NCBI GenBank assembly: GCA_034521975.1
Contig: JAXHLR010000002.1
Span: 248,001-312,000 of the forward strand
DNA length: 64,000 nucleotides
Origin: Acidimicrobiales bacterium
Lineage (GTDB): Bacteria > Actinomycetota > Acidimicrobiia > Acidimicrobiales > SKKL01
Direction of reading: 5' to 3'
A program made the position numbers and the translations under genes. Below, piece after piece: positions 1 through 8,044 of this stretch (positions are counted from its first letter, which is position 1; each line of letters starts with the position of its first letter). Below the pieces are notes generated by a model. That model was not told where the DNA came from and did not search any database. It saw only the letters and a list, made by a program, of their open reading frames with translations.

Positions 1-39
1 GGGCCCGATGTCGATGTCGTCGGACATGGCCCCAGACGG

Positions 40-45
40 TACCGT
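40..45 (+). promoter_or_regulatory. -10 element of Cpn10-like gene, leaderless
   Basis: TACCGT lies 7 bases before ATG 53, and no Shine-Dalgarno sequence precedes that ATG. The same TANNNT-to-start geometry recurs at many operon heads in this window, which is why ATG 53 is preferred to the ATGs at 8, 14 or 26. Confidence 0.5.
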
Positions 46-52
46 CGGCGAG

Positions 53-403
53 ATGAGCAACAGCGAGGGCGCCGGTCTGCCGGGCGACGACAAGCTGCCC
101 ATCAAGATGCTGAACGACCGGATCCTGGTGAAGATCGAACAGCCCGAGGGCGAGCGCAGGTCGTCGGGTGGCATCCTCATCCCCGCCACCGCGCAGAGCT
201 CCAAGCGACTCGCCTGGGCCGAGGTCGTTGCGGTCGGGCCCAACGTGCGCTCGATGGAGACCGGCGACCAGGTGCTGTTCAACCCCGAGGACCGCTACGA
301 GGTCGAGGTGCGGGGGACCGACTACATCATCTTGCGCGAGCGCGACATCCACGCGGTGGCATCGAGCCGCCTCGAAGAAGGCAGCACCGGCCTGTACCTC
401 TGA
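53..403 (+). CDS. GroES/Cpn10-family co-chaperonin-like protein
   Basis: A 116-residue protein of the Cpn10 fold. The conserved core begins near residue 19 with MLNDRILVKI, continues through GGILIPAT and WAEVVAVGPNV, and ends STGLYL. Cpn10 proteins cap the GroEL chamber during ATP-driven folding. Actinobacteria often carry this divergent paralogue, recognisable by the N-terminal KLPIKML and C-terminal STGLYL stretches, in addition to the true groES next to groEL; no groEL is visible here. The start at 53 is chosen because residues SNSEGAG...KLPIKML resemble the N-terminus of such paralogues and a -10 hexamer sits 7 bases upstream. Upstream in-frame ATGs from 8 would add 15 residues. Whether it works with GroEL is unknown. 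Confidence 0.8.
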   Translation: MSNSEGAGLPGDDKLPIKMLNDRILVKIEQPEGERRSSGGILIPATAQSSKRLAWAEVVAVGPNVRSMETGDQVLFNPEDRYEVEVRGTDYIILRERDIHAVASSRLEEGSTGLYL

Positions 404-429
404 GGTCGAGGCCGCGCGAACCTGGTCGG

Positions 430-792
430 ATGCTGGTGATCGACGCGGCCAACGTGATCGGGTCGCGCCCGACGGGATGGTGGCGCGATCGGCCGGGGGC
501 CGCACGAACCTTCGTGGGTCGCGTGCGGGCGACGGTGGCCGCGGGGAATCTCGATCCGCCGGTGACCGTGGTGCTCGAGGGCCGGTCCCGGTCAGGGGCA
601 GAGGAGGCGGATCACGACGGCGTGGCGGTCGTGCACGCGCTCGGCGAAGGCGACGACACCATGGTCTCGGTTGCCGAGACCAACCGTGACGTGGTGGTGG
701 TCACCGCCGACCGTGAGCTGGCCGCCCGGGTCCGAGCCGTCGAGGCGAAGGTCGTCGGTCCGAGCTGGCTGCTCGACCGCCTCGTCGACTGA
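430..792 (+). CDS. NYN/PIN-like domain protein, putative RNase
   Basis: A 120-residue protein. The first strand reads MLVIDAANVIGSRP with the acidic residue typical of NYN (YacP-like) nuclease domains. A central GDDTMV and a late VVTADRELAARV segment supply further conserved acidic positions. NYN domains are PIN-fold, metal-dependent RNases that often act in tRNA or rRNA processing. This is a single-domain form with no partner domain. It follows the Cpn10-like gene by 26 bases and may be co-transcribed; no clear Shine-Dalgarno sequence is seen. The substrate cannot be read from the sequence. The domain assignment is by motif, so a catalytically dead relative is possible. Confidence 0.65.
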   Translation: MLVIDAANVIGSRPTGWWRDRPGAARTFVGRVRATVAAGNLDPPVTVVLEGRSRSGAEEADHDGVAVVHALGEGDDTMVSVAETNRDVVVVTADRELAARVRAVEAKVVGPSWLLDRLVD

Positions 793-862
793 GGCTGGCG
801 GCCTGCTCTCCTGGCCTCAGCGTTCGGACGGAGCTCGGGGACGGTCCCGCTGTCCAATGCGA

Positions 863-890
863 CCTTGTAGATATGCATTGTTGCCTTGTA
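863..890 (+). repeat. Direct repeat CCTTGTA, 21-base period
   Basis: CCTTGTA occurs at 863-869 and 884-890, exactly 21 bases (two helical turns) apart, in an unusually A+T-rich patch. TTGTAG (865-870) and TAATCT (889-894) fit a -35/-10 pair with an 18-base spacer ahead of GTG 904, so the repeats would overlap both promoter boxes. Arrangement is consistent with an operator; this is inference. Confidence 0.35.
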
Positions 891-903
891 ATCTGACTCC
901 GCG

Positions 904-1200
904 GTGGTCGGGTCGCTGTCGAGGCGGCTCGGTGGGGTCGATGAAGCAGTCGCCGCCGACGTGCTCGGCGCGGTCATCGAGCTTCCCGAGACGATCGATC
1001 TGGTGTCGCTCCGGGCCTTGGGGTGGCCGATGGGTGAACTGGTCCACGCCGGAGCTCGCCTCGATCTCATCTCGCTCGAAGCGCTGGCGGCGGCGAGGCA
1101 TCTCTCCGCCGTCATCTGTCTCGCCGAAGTCGACGACAACGATCCTCTGCGGACGGCTGCGACCAGCTTCGGTGTCGAGCTCCGAACGGTTGGCGACTGA
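904..1200 (+). CDS. PIN-domain (VapC-like) protein, N-terminally short
   Basis: A 98-residue frame that resembles the C-terminal two thirds of VapC toxins: a helical RRLGGVDEAVAADVLGAV segment, an aspartate in LDLISLEALAAA where VapC has YDAxYVAxAE, and a final acidic patch AEVDDNDPLRTAA where VapC has TADxRLAxAA. The first beta strand with the leading catalytic Asp and following Glu is missing: upstream the frame is closed by TAG 868 and TAA 889, and other frames do not encode it. VapC toxins are RNases paired with a VapB antitoxin, and none is seen. It is therefore probably a remnant or a divergent non-toxic PIN protein. GTG 904 is the first usable start, about 9 bases after a possible -10 TAATCT. 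Confidence 0.4.
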   Translation: MVGSLSRRLGGVDEAVAADVLGAVIELPETIDLVSLRALGWPMGELVHAGARLDLISLEALAAARHLSAVICLAEVDDNDPLRTAATSFGVELRTVGD

Positions 1201-1223
1201 CGTCGTGGGACTCCTCGGTCGCG

Positions 1224-1832
1224 CTATGGGCCAGCCGCTTCGCGCGGGAGTTGGGACATCCAGACTCGGAACAGGTCCGTGTCGTACCGGTCGCGCACGA
1301 GCATCGGCGGCATCTCACTCGGGTACTCCCATCTGACTCGATCTTGATCGAGCCGGGCGAGCGTCTGGTACCAGTCACGGAGTCCCGAGCCGAGACGACG
1401 GTGCAGATCGAAGTTCCTCCGGCTACGAGTCGGGTCGGCGTCGCGCCGGCGCGACAGCGTTTCGTCGTCGGAGATGTTGACCAGCACGAGGTCGGCGATG
1501 CCCAACCGACAGGACGCGATGGCCTCGGTCGCCGCGTCGATGCCGGCTTCGAAGCGTTCCCACGAGATGACCCCCAGTCGCGCGAGGCAGTAGTCGTAGT
1601 GCAGCTTCAGTGGATCGGTGTCACACACCGCCAGGTCGCGCTCGGTCTCAACCCGAAGGGCCTCTGCCCAGCGGCGGCAGTTGACGTCGTTCCAGAACCG
1701 AGCGAGGCCGTCGTCAGACGAGGCTGCGGGCGGTTCGATCCGTTCCGTCTCGGCTACCACGCTGTCGGGTCCCTGTGCAACGCACCATGTGGTCTTTCCC
1801 GCCGCGCTGGGGCCCTCGACGACGACGATCAC
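1224..1832 (-). CDS. P-loop NTPase, small-molecule kinase-like
   Basis: A 202-residue protein starting at a GTG, with Walker A GPSAAGKT at residues 7-14. A CDTDPLKLHYDY segment near residue 90 and an RRRDADPTRSRRNF segment look like the substrate and lid regions of nucleoside- or antibiotic-type kinases of the adenylate-kinase-like fold. No exact family is recognised. It stands alone, converging on the PIN-like gene, 114 bases from the divergent HNH gene. A purine-rich GAGGAGGTGA lies about 15 bases upstream of the start, further than usual. Function is not assignable beyond probable ATP-dependent phosphotransfer in the cytosol; accessory location and lone status suggest a dispensable gene. 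Confidence 0.65.
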   Translation of the reverse strand: MIVVVEGPSAAGKTTWCVAQGPDSVVAETERIEPPAASSDDGLARFWNDVNCRRWAEALRVETERDLAVCDTDPLKLHYDYCLARLGVISWERFEAGIDAATEAIASCRLGIADLVLVNISDDETLSRRRDADPTRSRRNFDLHRRLGSGLRDWYQTLARLDQDRVRWEYPSEMPPMLVRDRYDTDLFRVWMSQLPREAAGP

Positions 1833-1910
1833 ACATCGGATCGTGTCACCTCCTCATCATTGAGTCACGGGCGTCTTCTGTGAGATTTCTTGAAGTTTCG
1901 GTGGTTGTGG

Positions 1911-1939
1911 TTGCGAACAGGTGTTCGAGCCGGTATTGT
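1911..1939 (+). promoter_or_regulatory. SOS (LexA) box and promoter of DUF222-HNH gene
   Basis: CGAAC-AGGT-GTTCG at 1914-1927 is a perfect match to the actinobacterial LexA box (CGAAC, four bases, GTTCG). It overlaps a -35 TTGCGA (1911-1916), which is separated by 17 bases from a -10 TATTGT (1934-1939). Seven bases follow before ATG 1947, so the message is probably leaderless and repressed by LexA. Several mycobacterial 13E12 genes are known LexA targets. Confidence 0.8.
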
Positions 1940-1946
1940 GGGGTGC

Positions 1947-3200
1947 ATGAGCGAACATCCGGCGGTGTTGGTGCGACAACTGGGGGAGGTGCTCGACGGG
2001 TTGGCTGGGGTCGACTGGGCTCTGGTCGATCCGGGGTCGGCGGCGGAGGTGTTGGTGGGGTTGATGGGGGCGGGTTCCAAGCTCGATGCGGTGACGGCGG
2101 CGGTGGCGGGCCGGGTGGAGGCGTCGCGGGTCTGGGCCGAGGACGGGTCCAAGTCCGCGTCGGCGTGGTTGGGTCGGGCCGCGGGTCGTGATCGGGCCGA
2201 GACCAAGGGCGTGTTCGGGCGGGCTCGGGCGTTGCGGGACATGCCCGGGACCGCGGCCGCCCACGAGGCGGGGGAGTTGTCGGCGCGTCATGTGCGGTTG
2301 TTGGCTCGGGCCCAGCGGATCAACCCCGAGGTGTTTGCCGGTGATGACGAGGCGTGGCTGGTGGCCCAGGCCCAGGTGTTGGGTTTCGACGATTTCGCCA
2401 AGGTGGTCGACTATTGGTGTCAGTGCGCGGCGCCTGATGAGGTCGAGGACCAGGCCCGGGCCCGTTACGAGGCCCGCCGGGCCCGACTCACCACTGGGTT
2501 GGACGGGATGGGCCATCTCGAGGTCGATCTCGACCCGGTCGCCCACGGCCTGTTCGCCGAAGCGTTGGCGAGGATCGAACAAGAACTGTGGGAGACCGAT
2601 TGGGCCGAGGCCCGCGACCGTCTCGGGGTCGACGCCACCAAGGCCGATCTGGCCCGCAGCGATGCCCAACGTCGCCACGACGCCCTGGTCGAGATGGCCC
2701 GGCGTTCCGCCGCGACCCCCGCCGGTGCCCGGAAACCGGTGCCGTTGATCACCGTGCACATCGACCACGACACCCTGGCGGGTCGGGTGTGTGAGCTCTC
2801 CACCGGCCAGGTCCTCACCCCCGGTGAGGTCCTGCCCCTGTTGAGCGAAGCCGACATCGAACGGGCCGTGTTCGACACCCCGTCGCGGCTGGTCGACCTC
2901 GGCGAACAGGCACGGTTCTTTGTCGGTGGCACCCGCCGAGCCGTACAGATCTGCCAACCCCAATGCGTGCACAACACCTGCGAGGTGCCCGCCGAACGCT
3001 GCGACGTCCACCACATCGAGGCCTGGCCCGCCGGGCCCACCACCCAAGCCAACGGCGAACCCCGCTGCCCCGCACACCACCCCGGCCGCCGCCGCACCGA
3101 CAAAGCCCGGCGACGACGAAGTGGCCGCGGCAGCAAGACAGACAGCAGCGCCGATGGAGACGACGATGGAGACGGCGAAGCCGACCAACCCGGCTCCTGA
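1947..3200 (+). CDS. DUF222 (13E12 repeat family) HNH endonuclease-like protein
   Basis: A 417-residue protein: a long helical DUF222 domain (about 10-290) including [16 protein letters not shown] and [12 protein letters not shown], then an HNH nuclease domain (about 325-385) with [12 protein letters not shown], a central N, and CPAHH, so metal- and DNA-binding residues look intact. The tail is Lys/Arg-rich and then Asp/Gly-rich. The family is multi-copy and spread by recombination in actinobacterial genomes; its cellular role is unsettled, but SOS control points to DNA-damage biology or mobility. ATG 1947 is chosen over the in-frame TTG at 1890 because the -10 box would otherwise lie inside the gene. 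It is a lone gene between divergent and downstream neighbours. Confidence 0.85.
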   Translation: MSEHPAVLVRQLGEVLDGLAGVDWALVDPGSAAEVLVGLMGAGSKLDAVTAAVAGRVEASRVWAEDGSKSASAWLGRAAGRDRAETKGVFGRARALRDMPGTAAAHEAGELSARHVRLLARAQRINPEVFAGDDEAWLVAQAQVLGFDDFAKVVDYWCQCAAPDEVEDQARARYEARRARLTTGLDGMGHLEVDLDPVAHGLFAEALARIEQELWETDWAEARDRLGVDATKADLARSDAQRRHDALVEMARRSAATPAGARKPVPLITVHIDHDTLAGRVCELSTGQVLTPGEVLPLLSEADIERAVFDTPSRLVDLGEQARFFVGGTRRAVQICQPQCVHNTCEVPAERCDVHHIEAWPAGPTTQANGEPRCPAHHPGRRRTDKARRRRSGRGSKTDSSADGDDDGDGEADQPGS

Positions 3201-3247
3201 TCCTCCCACCTCGGTGGGAATCGTTCGGTGGGGTCGCGGCGCGCCCG

Positions 3248-3253
3248 TACGAT
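3248..3253 (+). promoter_or_regulatory. -10 element of hisI, leaderless
   Basis: TACGAT ends 6 bases before ATG 3260. No Shine-Dalgarno sequence is present, so initiation on a leaderless message is likely. A short CCCAC/GTGGG hairpin (around 3204-3218) lies between the HNH gene and this box and could be a weak terminator. Confidence 0.5.
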
Positions 3254-3259
3254 GGGGTG

Positions 3260-3631
3260 ATGCCCGCTGTGACACCCATACCGGTCGACGAGGCCGACCT
3301 GGCCGAGGTCCAGTTCGACGATGCCGGACTCGTGCCCGCCATCATCCAGGAGGACGGCACCGGCGAGGTGCTGATGTTCGCCTGGATGAACGCCGAGTCG
3401 TTGCGGCGCACCCTCGAGACCGGGCGCATCTGGCTGTGGAGCCGGTCCCGCCAAGAGCTGTGGTGCAAGGGCGAGACCTCCGGCGACCGCCAGTACGTGC
3501 GGCGGGGCTGGTACGACTGCGACGGCGACGTCGTGCTCTTCGCCGTCGAGCAGGAAGGCAGTGGGGCATGCCACACCGGCAACCACAGCTGCTTCTACCG
3601 GGAGTTCGGGCATGCAGCCGACCAGAGCTGA
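3260..3631 (+). CDS. hisI: Phosphoribosyl-AMP cyclohydrolase
   Basis: A 123-residue enzyme of histidine synthesis that opens the adenine ring of phosphoribosyl-AMP, in the cytosol. Diagnostic segments are [26 protein letters not shown] and the metal-binding cysteine set in YDCDGD, SGACHTG and HSCFYR. The length fits the stand-alone HisI without a HisE domain. The start at 3260 is set by the -10 box 6 bases upstream; the frame is open further back into the HNH gene but without family similarity. Its last 20 bases overlap trpE, whose Shine-Dalgarno sequence lies inside hisI, so the two are co-expressed. A hisI-trpE pair is common in actinobacteria. Confidence 0.93.
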   Translation: MPAVTPIPVDEADLAEVQFDDAGLVPAIIQEDGTGEVLMFAWMNAESLRRTLETGRIWLWSRSRQELWCKGETSGDRQYVRRGWYDCDGDVVLFAVEQEGSGACHTGNHSCFYREFGHAADQS

Positions 3632-5126
3632 GTTCCACCGCCTCGCTGCCGAGTACACGGTGGTGCCGGTCTGGCGCGAGCTGCTGGCCGACCTCATCAC
3701 CCCCGTCGCCGCCTTCGCCCGGCTCTGTGGCGACGACCAGCCGGGGTTCCTCCTCGAGTCGGTCGAGCACGGCGAACGGTGGAGCCGGTGGTCGTTCGTC
3801 GGCCGCAACCCCATCGGAACGATCACCTCCCGCGCCGGAGCGGTCGCCGTCGAAGGCGACCTGCCCGACGACCTGCCCCTCGACCAGGGGGTGCTCGCCA
3901 CCCTCGAGGAGCTGCTCGACTGCTACCGGTCGCCGTCGTTGCCCCACCTGCCTCCGCTGCACGGGGGCGTGGTCGGCCACCTCGGCTACGACGTGGTGCG
4001 CGAGGTCGAACGGCTCCCGAACGTGCCGCCCGACGACCGTGGGCATCCCGACGCCATGCTGTCGGTCATCGGGGAGCTGGCGGCGTTCGACCACTGGCGC
4101 CAGCGGGTCACCCTCATCGAGAACGTGATCGTGCCGCCGGGGGCGGACGAGGCCGAGCTCGACGCCCGCTACGACGACGCCGTCGCCCGGCTCGACACCT
4201 TGGCCCGCGACGGCGCCCGAGCCATCGACGAGCCGATCATGGACCCACCCGACGCCGACGAACTGCCCGAGTTCACCACCACCATGGGCGGTGCGCCCTA
4301 CGAACGGGCCGTCGACGCCGCTCGCGAGTACATCCTCGCCGGCGACATCTTCCAGGTGGTGCTCTCGCAGCGCTTCGACGTCGCCCTCGACGCCGACCCC
4401 TTCGACGTCTACCGGGTGCTGCGCCAGATCAACCCCAGCCCCTACATGTTCTTCGTGCGCCAGCCGGGGCTCAGCCTGGTCGGGTGTTCGCCCGAACCGA
4501 TGGTGCAGCTCCTCGACGGCCGGGTGATCTCCCGGCCCATCGCCGGCACCCGTCGGCGAGGCACCACCGAGGAGGACGACCGACGGCTGGGCGCCGAGCT
4601 GCTCGAGCACCCCAAGGAGATCGCCGAGCACGTCATGCTCGTCGACCTCGCCCGCAACGACGTGGGCCGAGTGGTCACCTTCGGCACCGAACGGGTCGAG
4701 GAGATGATGACCCTCGAGCGCTACAGCCACGTCATGCACATGACCTCGCAGGTAGCGGGCGAACTGGCCGAGGGCAGAACCCCCATCGACGTGCTGCGGG
4801 CCACGCTTCCCGCGGGCACGGTGTCGGGCGCGCCCAAGGTGCGGGCCATGGAGATCATCGACGAGTTCGAACCCACCAAGCGCGGTCCCTACGCCGGGGT
4901 GGTCGGCTACCTCGACTTCTCGGGCAACATCGACACCGCCATCGCCATCCGCACCATGATCATCGGCGACGACAACGTCGCGTCGGTACAGGCCGGCGCA
5001 GGGGTGGTGGCCGACAGCGTGCCCGAGCAGGAAGACCTCGAGTGCCGCAACAAGGCCAAGGCGCTGCTGGTGGCCATCCCGCCGGCCCGACGCATGACCG
5101 CGATCCGACGCAAGCACCAGGAGTGA
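3612..5126 (+). CDS. trpE: Anthranilate synthase component I
   Basis: A 504-residue chorismate-utilising enzyme that, with a glutaminase subunit not encoded here, makes anthranilate for tryptophan. N-terminal domain includes the feedback-site region ([16 protein letters not shown]); the catalytic chorismate-binding domain (about 240-490) shows [56 protein letters not shown] and [13 protein letters not shown] 3612 is preceded by GGGAG at 3600-3604 with 7-base spacing. No other trp genes follow; the next gene is ygfZ. No leader peptide with tandem Trp codons is visible, which fits transcription as part of hisI-trpE. Confidence 0.95.
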   Translation: MQPTRAEFHRLAAEYTVVPVWRELLADLITPVAAFARLCGDDQPGFLLESVEHGERWSRWSFVGRNPIGTITSRAGAVAVEGDLPDDLPLDQGVLATLEELLDCYRSPSLPHLPPLHGGVVGHLGYDVVREVERLPNVPPDDRGHPDAMLSVIGELAAFDHWRQRVTLIENVIVPPGADEAELDARYDDAVARLDTLARDGARAIDEPIMDPPDADELPEFTTTMGGAPYERAVDAAREYILAGDIFQVVLSQRFDVALDADPFDVYRVLRQINPSPYMFFVRQPGLSLVGCSPEPMVQLLDGRVISRPIAGTRRRGTTEEDDRRLGAELLEHPKEIAEHVMLVDLARNDVGRVVTFGTERVEEMMTLERYSHVMHMTSQVAGELAEGRTPIDVLRATLPAGTVSGAPKVRAMEIIDEFEPTKRGPYAGVVGYLDFSGNIDTAIAIRTMIIGDDNVASVQAGAGVVADSVPEQEDLECRNKAKALLVAIPPARRMTAIRRKHQE

Positions 5127-5134
5127 GCCCCCCG

Positions 5135-6046
5135 ATGTCACCGCTCGCCGACCAGATCCAACGCCTGCGCGACGACGCCGGGCTCGTACGCCTCGACCGC
5201 GAGGTCGTGCTGGCCCACGGAGACGCCGTCGTCGACTACCTCCAGGGCCAGCTCAGCCAGGACGTCGCCGCCCTCGAACCGGGACGGGCCGCGTGGTCGT
5301 TCATCCTCCAACCCCAGGGCAAGGTCGACGCCTGGTTCCGGGTCACCCGCGTCGACGACACCACCTTCGCCCTCGACATCGACGCCGGTTGGGCCGATCC
5401 GCTCGTCGCACGGCTCGAACGGTTCAAGCTCCGCACCCCGGTCACCTTCGAACGTCGCGACTGGACGGTGACCGCGCTCCGCGGCGCCGAGGTCCTGGCG
5501 CCACAATCACCGCCCAGCCCCGACCAAGGGGTGGCGGTGCCCGTCGAGTGGCCAGGCGATCGTGGCTGGGACCTGATCGGGCCCGGCGAGGTCACCTCCG
5601 GGCCACCAGAATGCTCGGTCGAGGCAATGGAGGTGCTGCGAATCGAGGCGGGACGCCCCCGCATGGGCCACGAGCTCGAGGCGTCGACCATCCCCGCCGA
5701 GGCCGGCGTCGTCCCCATCTCGGTGAGCTTCACCAAGGGCTGCTTCACCGGCCAGGAGCTGGTGGCCCGCATCGATTCGCGAGGCAGCCAGACACCACGG
5801 CGTCTCGTCGGCCTTCACCTAGAGAACCAACAGGCGCCGCCCCAGGGCGCCACGCTGGTCCACGACGACCGCGAGGTCGGACGCGTCACCAGTTCCGCCG
5901 ACGTCTCCTCGACCGGTCATCCGGTCGCGTTGGCCTATCTCAAGCGGGGCATCGACCTGCCCGCCGACGTCGAGATCACCGTCGCCGACCGCGTCGTTTC
6001 GGGCCGTGCCGTCGAGCTTCCGTTGGTGGAGGGTCGCCGGGCGTGA
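5135..6046 (+). CDS. ygfZ: YgfZ/GcvT-fold folate-binding protein
   Basis: A 303-residue GcvT-like protein. The YgfZ signature KGCFTGQE, containing the conserved cysteine, is at about residues 203-210, and the N-terminal HGDAVVDYLQGQLSQDV is typical. YgfZ/IBA57 proteins bind tetrahydrofolate and help assemble or repair certain iron-sulfur enzymes; the exact role is still debated. A weak AGGAG lies 11 bases before ATG 5135, just inside the end of trpE. Its stop codon overlaps the start of the next gene (GTGA), suggesting one transcript from hisI to the membrane protein. Confidence 0.88.
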   Translation: MSPLADQIQRLRDDAGLVRLDREVVLAHGDAVVDYLQGQLSQDVAALEPGRAAWSFILQPQGKVDAWFRVTRVDDTTFALDIDAGWADPLVARLERFKLRTPVTFERRDWTVTALRGAEVLAPQSPPSPDQGVAVPVEWPGDRGWDLIGPGEVTSGPPECSVEAMEVLRIEAGRPRMGHELEASTIPAEAGVVPISVSFTKGCFTGQELVARIDSRGSQTPRRLVGLHLENQQAPPQGATLVHDDREVGRVTSSADVSSTGHPVALAYLKRGIDLPADVEITVADRVVSGRAVELPLVEGRRA

Positions 6047-7260
6047 CCCAGGCGGGCGGGGGGAGCTGGCGGTGGCGGACCTACCCGCTGGCGATCCTGG
6101 TCGCCATCGTCGCCGCGGTGGTGCTGGTGGTGGTCTCCTCCGACGGCGCCAGCAGCCTGTCGGGGCGGCTCGGGGGAGACTTCCCCGAGTTCTACGCCGC
6201 CGGCCAGATCGTCGCTGACGGCGACGGCGATCGGCTCTACGAGGTCGACCGCCAGGTCGAGGCCCAGGCGCGCTACTGGGGTGAGGAGGGTTCGCTCATC
6301 CTGTTCGCCTACCCGCCCGTCGTCGCGGCCACCTACCGGGTGCTCGCCCTGCTCGACTATCGGTTGGCCTACCTCGTGCACACGCTGGCGATGATCGCCG
6401 CCCTCGGCGCGGCGGTGCTGGTGCTCCGCAGCGTGCTCCCCGTGCTGACGGTCCACCGGTACCGGCTCGCGGCGGTGGCGTTCACCCTCACCTTCCTTCC
6501 GATGTTCACCGGGGTCACGCTCGGACAGAACACGGCCTTGGTACTGTTGGCCGGAAGCGGAGTCTGGTGGGGACTCCACCACCATCGCGACCTGGTCGCC
6601 GGCGTGGCGATGGGCCTGCTCACCCTCAAACCCCAGTACGGGGTGCCGCTGCTCGCTCTGGTGGTGCTCGCCCGACGGTGGACCGCGGTCGCGGCGGCGG
6701 CGGTCACGACCGTCGTACTTTGGCTCGCTTCCGCGGCGGTGTCGGGCTTCGGTTGGATGGGCCCGTGGCTCGACCTCACCCGCTCGCTGAGCGAGATCGA
6801 CCAGGGAGCCAACCTCCACAACGAGGTCTCGTGGCTGGGCCTGGCAGAGGTGGCGCTGGGCGCGGGTTCAGGGGCTGCCCTGGCCATCGCCCTCGTCGCC
6901 GGCGCCACCACGGTGGCCGCGCTGGTGTGGCGGCTCTGGACCCGGCCGGTGCTCGATCACCTCACGGTGGCGTTGGTGCTGCCCACGCTGTTGGTGGTGG
7001 CCCCGCACTCGCTCTACTACGACGCCGGCATGCTGGTGGTGTCGGTGGGAGCGCTCATCACCACGATTCCCGAACGGCACCAACCCCAGGTGTTGGCCCT
7101 CTGGTGGGTGGCGGGGTTCGGACACCTCGGCGCGGCCATGCTGGGGGTGCAGCCGGTGGCGCTGCTGGTGATCGCCACCTGGGCCTGGGCCTGGCACGCC
7201 ACCAGCCCGACCCCCGAGGTCAGATCCCGTCGGCGACGCCCAGCAGACGTGACCGGCTGA
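6043..7260 (+). CDS. GT87/DUF2029-like polytopic membrane protein
   Basis: A 405-residue protein with about ten hydrophobic segments. After a first membrane helix (about 15-32) comes GGDFPEFYAAG, the position where GT87 polyprenyl-phosphate-mannose-dependent glycosyltransferases carry the conserved D-x-x-x-Y/F of the first external loop. Later LFAYPPVVAA and LKPQYGVPLL match GT87 (alpha-mannosyltransferase) motifs. Such enzymes extend lipoglycans or cell-wall glycans on the outer membrane face, using a lipid-linked donor. Start GTG 6043 overlaps the ygfZ stop by four bases. The 3' end overlaps the converging ABC permease gene by 41 bases. The acceptor is unknown. Confidence 0.72.
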   Translation: MTQAGGGSWRWRTYPLAILVAIVAAVVLVVVSSDGASSLSGRLGGDFPEFYAAGQIVADGDGDRLYEVDRQVEAQARYWGEEGSLILFAYPPVVAATYRVLALLDYRLAYLVHTLAMIAALGAAVLVLRSVLPVLTVHRYRLAAVAFTLTFLPMFTGVTLGQNTALVLLAGSGVWWGLHHHRDLVAGVAMGLLTLKPQYGVPLLALVVLARRWTAVAAAAVTTVVLWLASAAVSGFGWMGPWLDLTRSLSEIDQGANLHNEVSWLGLAEVALGAGSGAALAIALVAGATTVAALVWRLWTRPVLDHLTVALVLPTLLVVAPHSLYYDAGMLVVSVGALITTIPERHQPQVLALWWVAGFGHLGAAMLGVQPVALLVIATWAWAWHATSPTPEVRSRRRRPADVTG

Positions 7261-8044
7261 CTGCCTTCATCCCCCGCCACAGCCCCACCACCGCAAGGGC
7301 CCAGGCCAGCCCACCGATCACCACCGAGGCACGGGCCGCGCCGAAGAGCGCTCCGGTCGACTGCGAGTAGGCGACCATGATCAGCGGGATGCTCACCAGG
7401 CCCGAAGCCTGCTGAGCGGCGGCGGTGCTCTTCACCCGCGCCGAGAGTCGCAGCACGACCGATAGTGCCAGGGCGAGGAACGGAGGGATGACCCACAGCA
7501 TCAGGACCCACCACTCCGATGTGGGGAAGAACCAGCCGCCCACATCCGGCCCCACGATCACGTTGACGATGAGCGAGTAGATGCCGAACCCGACGATGGT
7601 GGTGGCATAGCCCGGCAGGAGACTGGCCAGCAGTTTGCCGAGGTAGATCGCACGGACGTCGGCGGGGGAGTGGGCGAGGAACTCACCGGTGCCCCGCTCG
7701 CGCTCGCCCACGATCGACGCCGCACCGACCGCGGTGGAGATCGTGAGCGGAACGACCACTGCCACCGGTCCGAACAGGTACACCGCCAGGACGTAGCCGG
7801 CCCGGCCGGCATCGGAGTTGCCCCGGACGTTCTCCTGGGCGGTGGCAGGCAGCATCTCGAGGGTCTGGGAGATCTGGGCGACGGCATCGACATCGCCGAT
7901 CGCGGTGATGCTCGAGAGCAGGACGAGGGGGACGATGACGAAGAACAGGCCACCGAGGAACATCATCGGCAACCAGAAGTCGCGGGCCCCGATCAGCTGC
8001 TTGAGGTCGGTGCGAGCCACGGTGAGGATGTGACCGACGTTCAC
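7220..8044 (-). CDS. ABC-2 type transporter permease
   Basis: A 274-residue membrane protein with about six helices. It has the N-terminal cytoplasmic segment plus first helix typical of ABC-2 permeases (ARDFWLPMMFLGG), a coupling-helix region ERERGTGEFLAHSPADVRAIYLGKL, and a C-terminal helix bundle. It pairs with the ATPase encoded immediately upstream (GTGA overlap at 8041-8044), forming an exporter or a membrane-remodelling pump. The substrate is not evident. GTG is the start, fixed by the overlap. The 3' end overlaps the GT87-like gene in the opposite direction. Confidence 0.85.
   Translation of the reverse strand: MNVGHILTVARTDLKQLIGARDFWLPMMFLGGLFFVIVPLVLLSSITAIGDVDAVAQISQTLEMLPATAQENVRGNSDAGRAGYVLAVYLFGPVAVVVPLTISTAVGAASIVGERERGTGEFLAHSPADVRAIYLGKLLASLLPGYATTIVGFGIYSLIVNVIVGPDVGGWFFPTSEWWVLMLWVIPPFLALALSVVLRLSARVKSTAAAQQASGLVSIPLIMVAYSQSTGALFGAARASVVIGGLAWALAVVGLWRGMKAVSRSRLLGVADGI

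Noticed and set aside
1-3200. Defence or toxin-antitoxin island
   Set aside because: The stretch has a PIN remnant, a lone kinase and an HNH gene, but no antitoxin, integrase, restriction or CRISPR component ties them into a system.
3204-3218. Terminator after the DUF222-HNH gene
   Set aside because: Only five base pairs and no U-tract; too weak to call as a separate feature.
1857-3275. 472-residue minus-strand open frame opposite the DUF222-HNH gene
   Set aside because: Low-complexity Gly/Val/His/Pro translation mirrors the codon bias of the plus-strand gene, which has clear domains, a promoter and a start.
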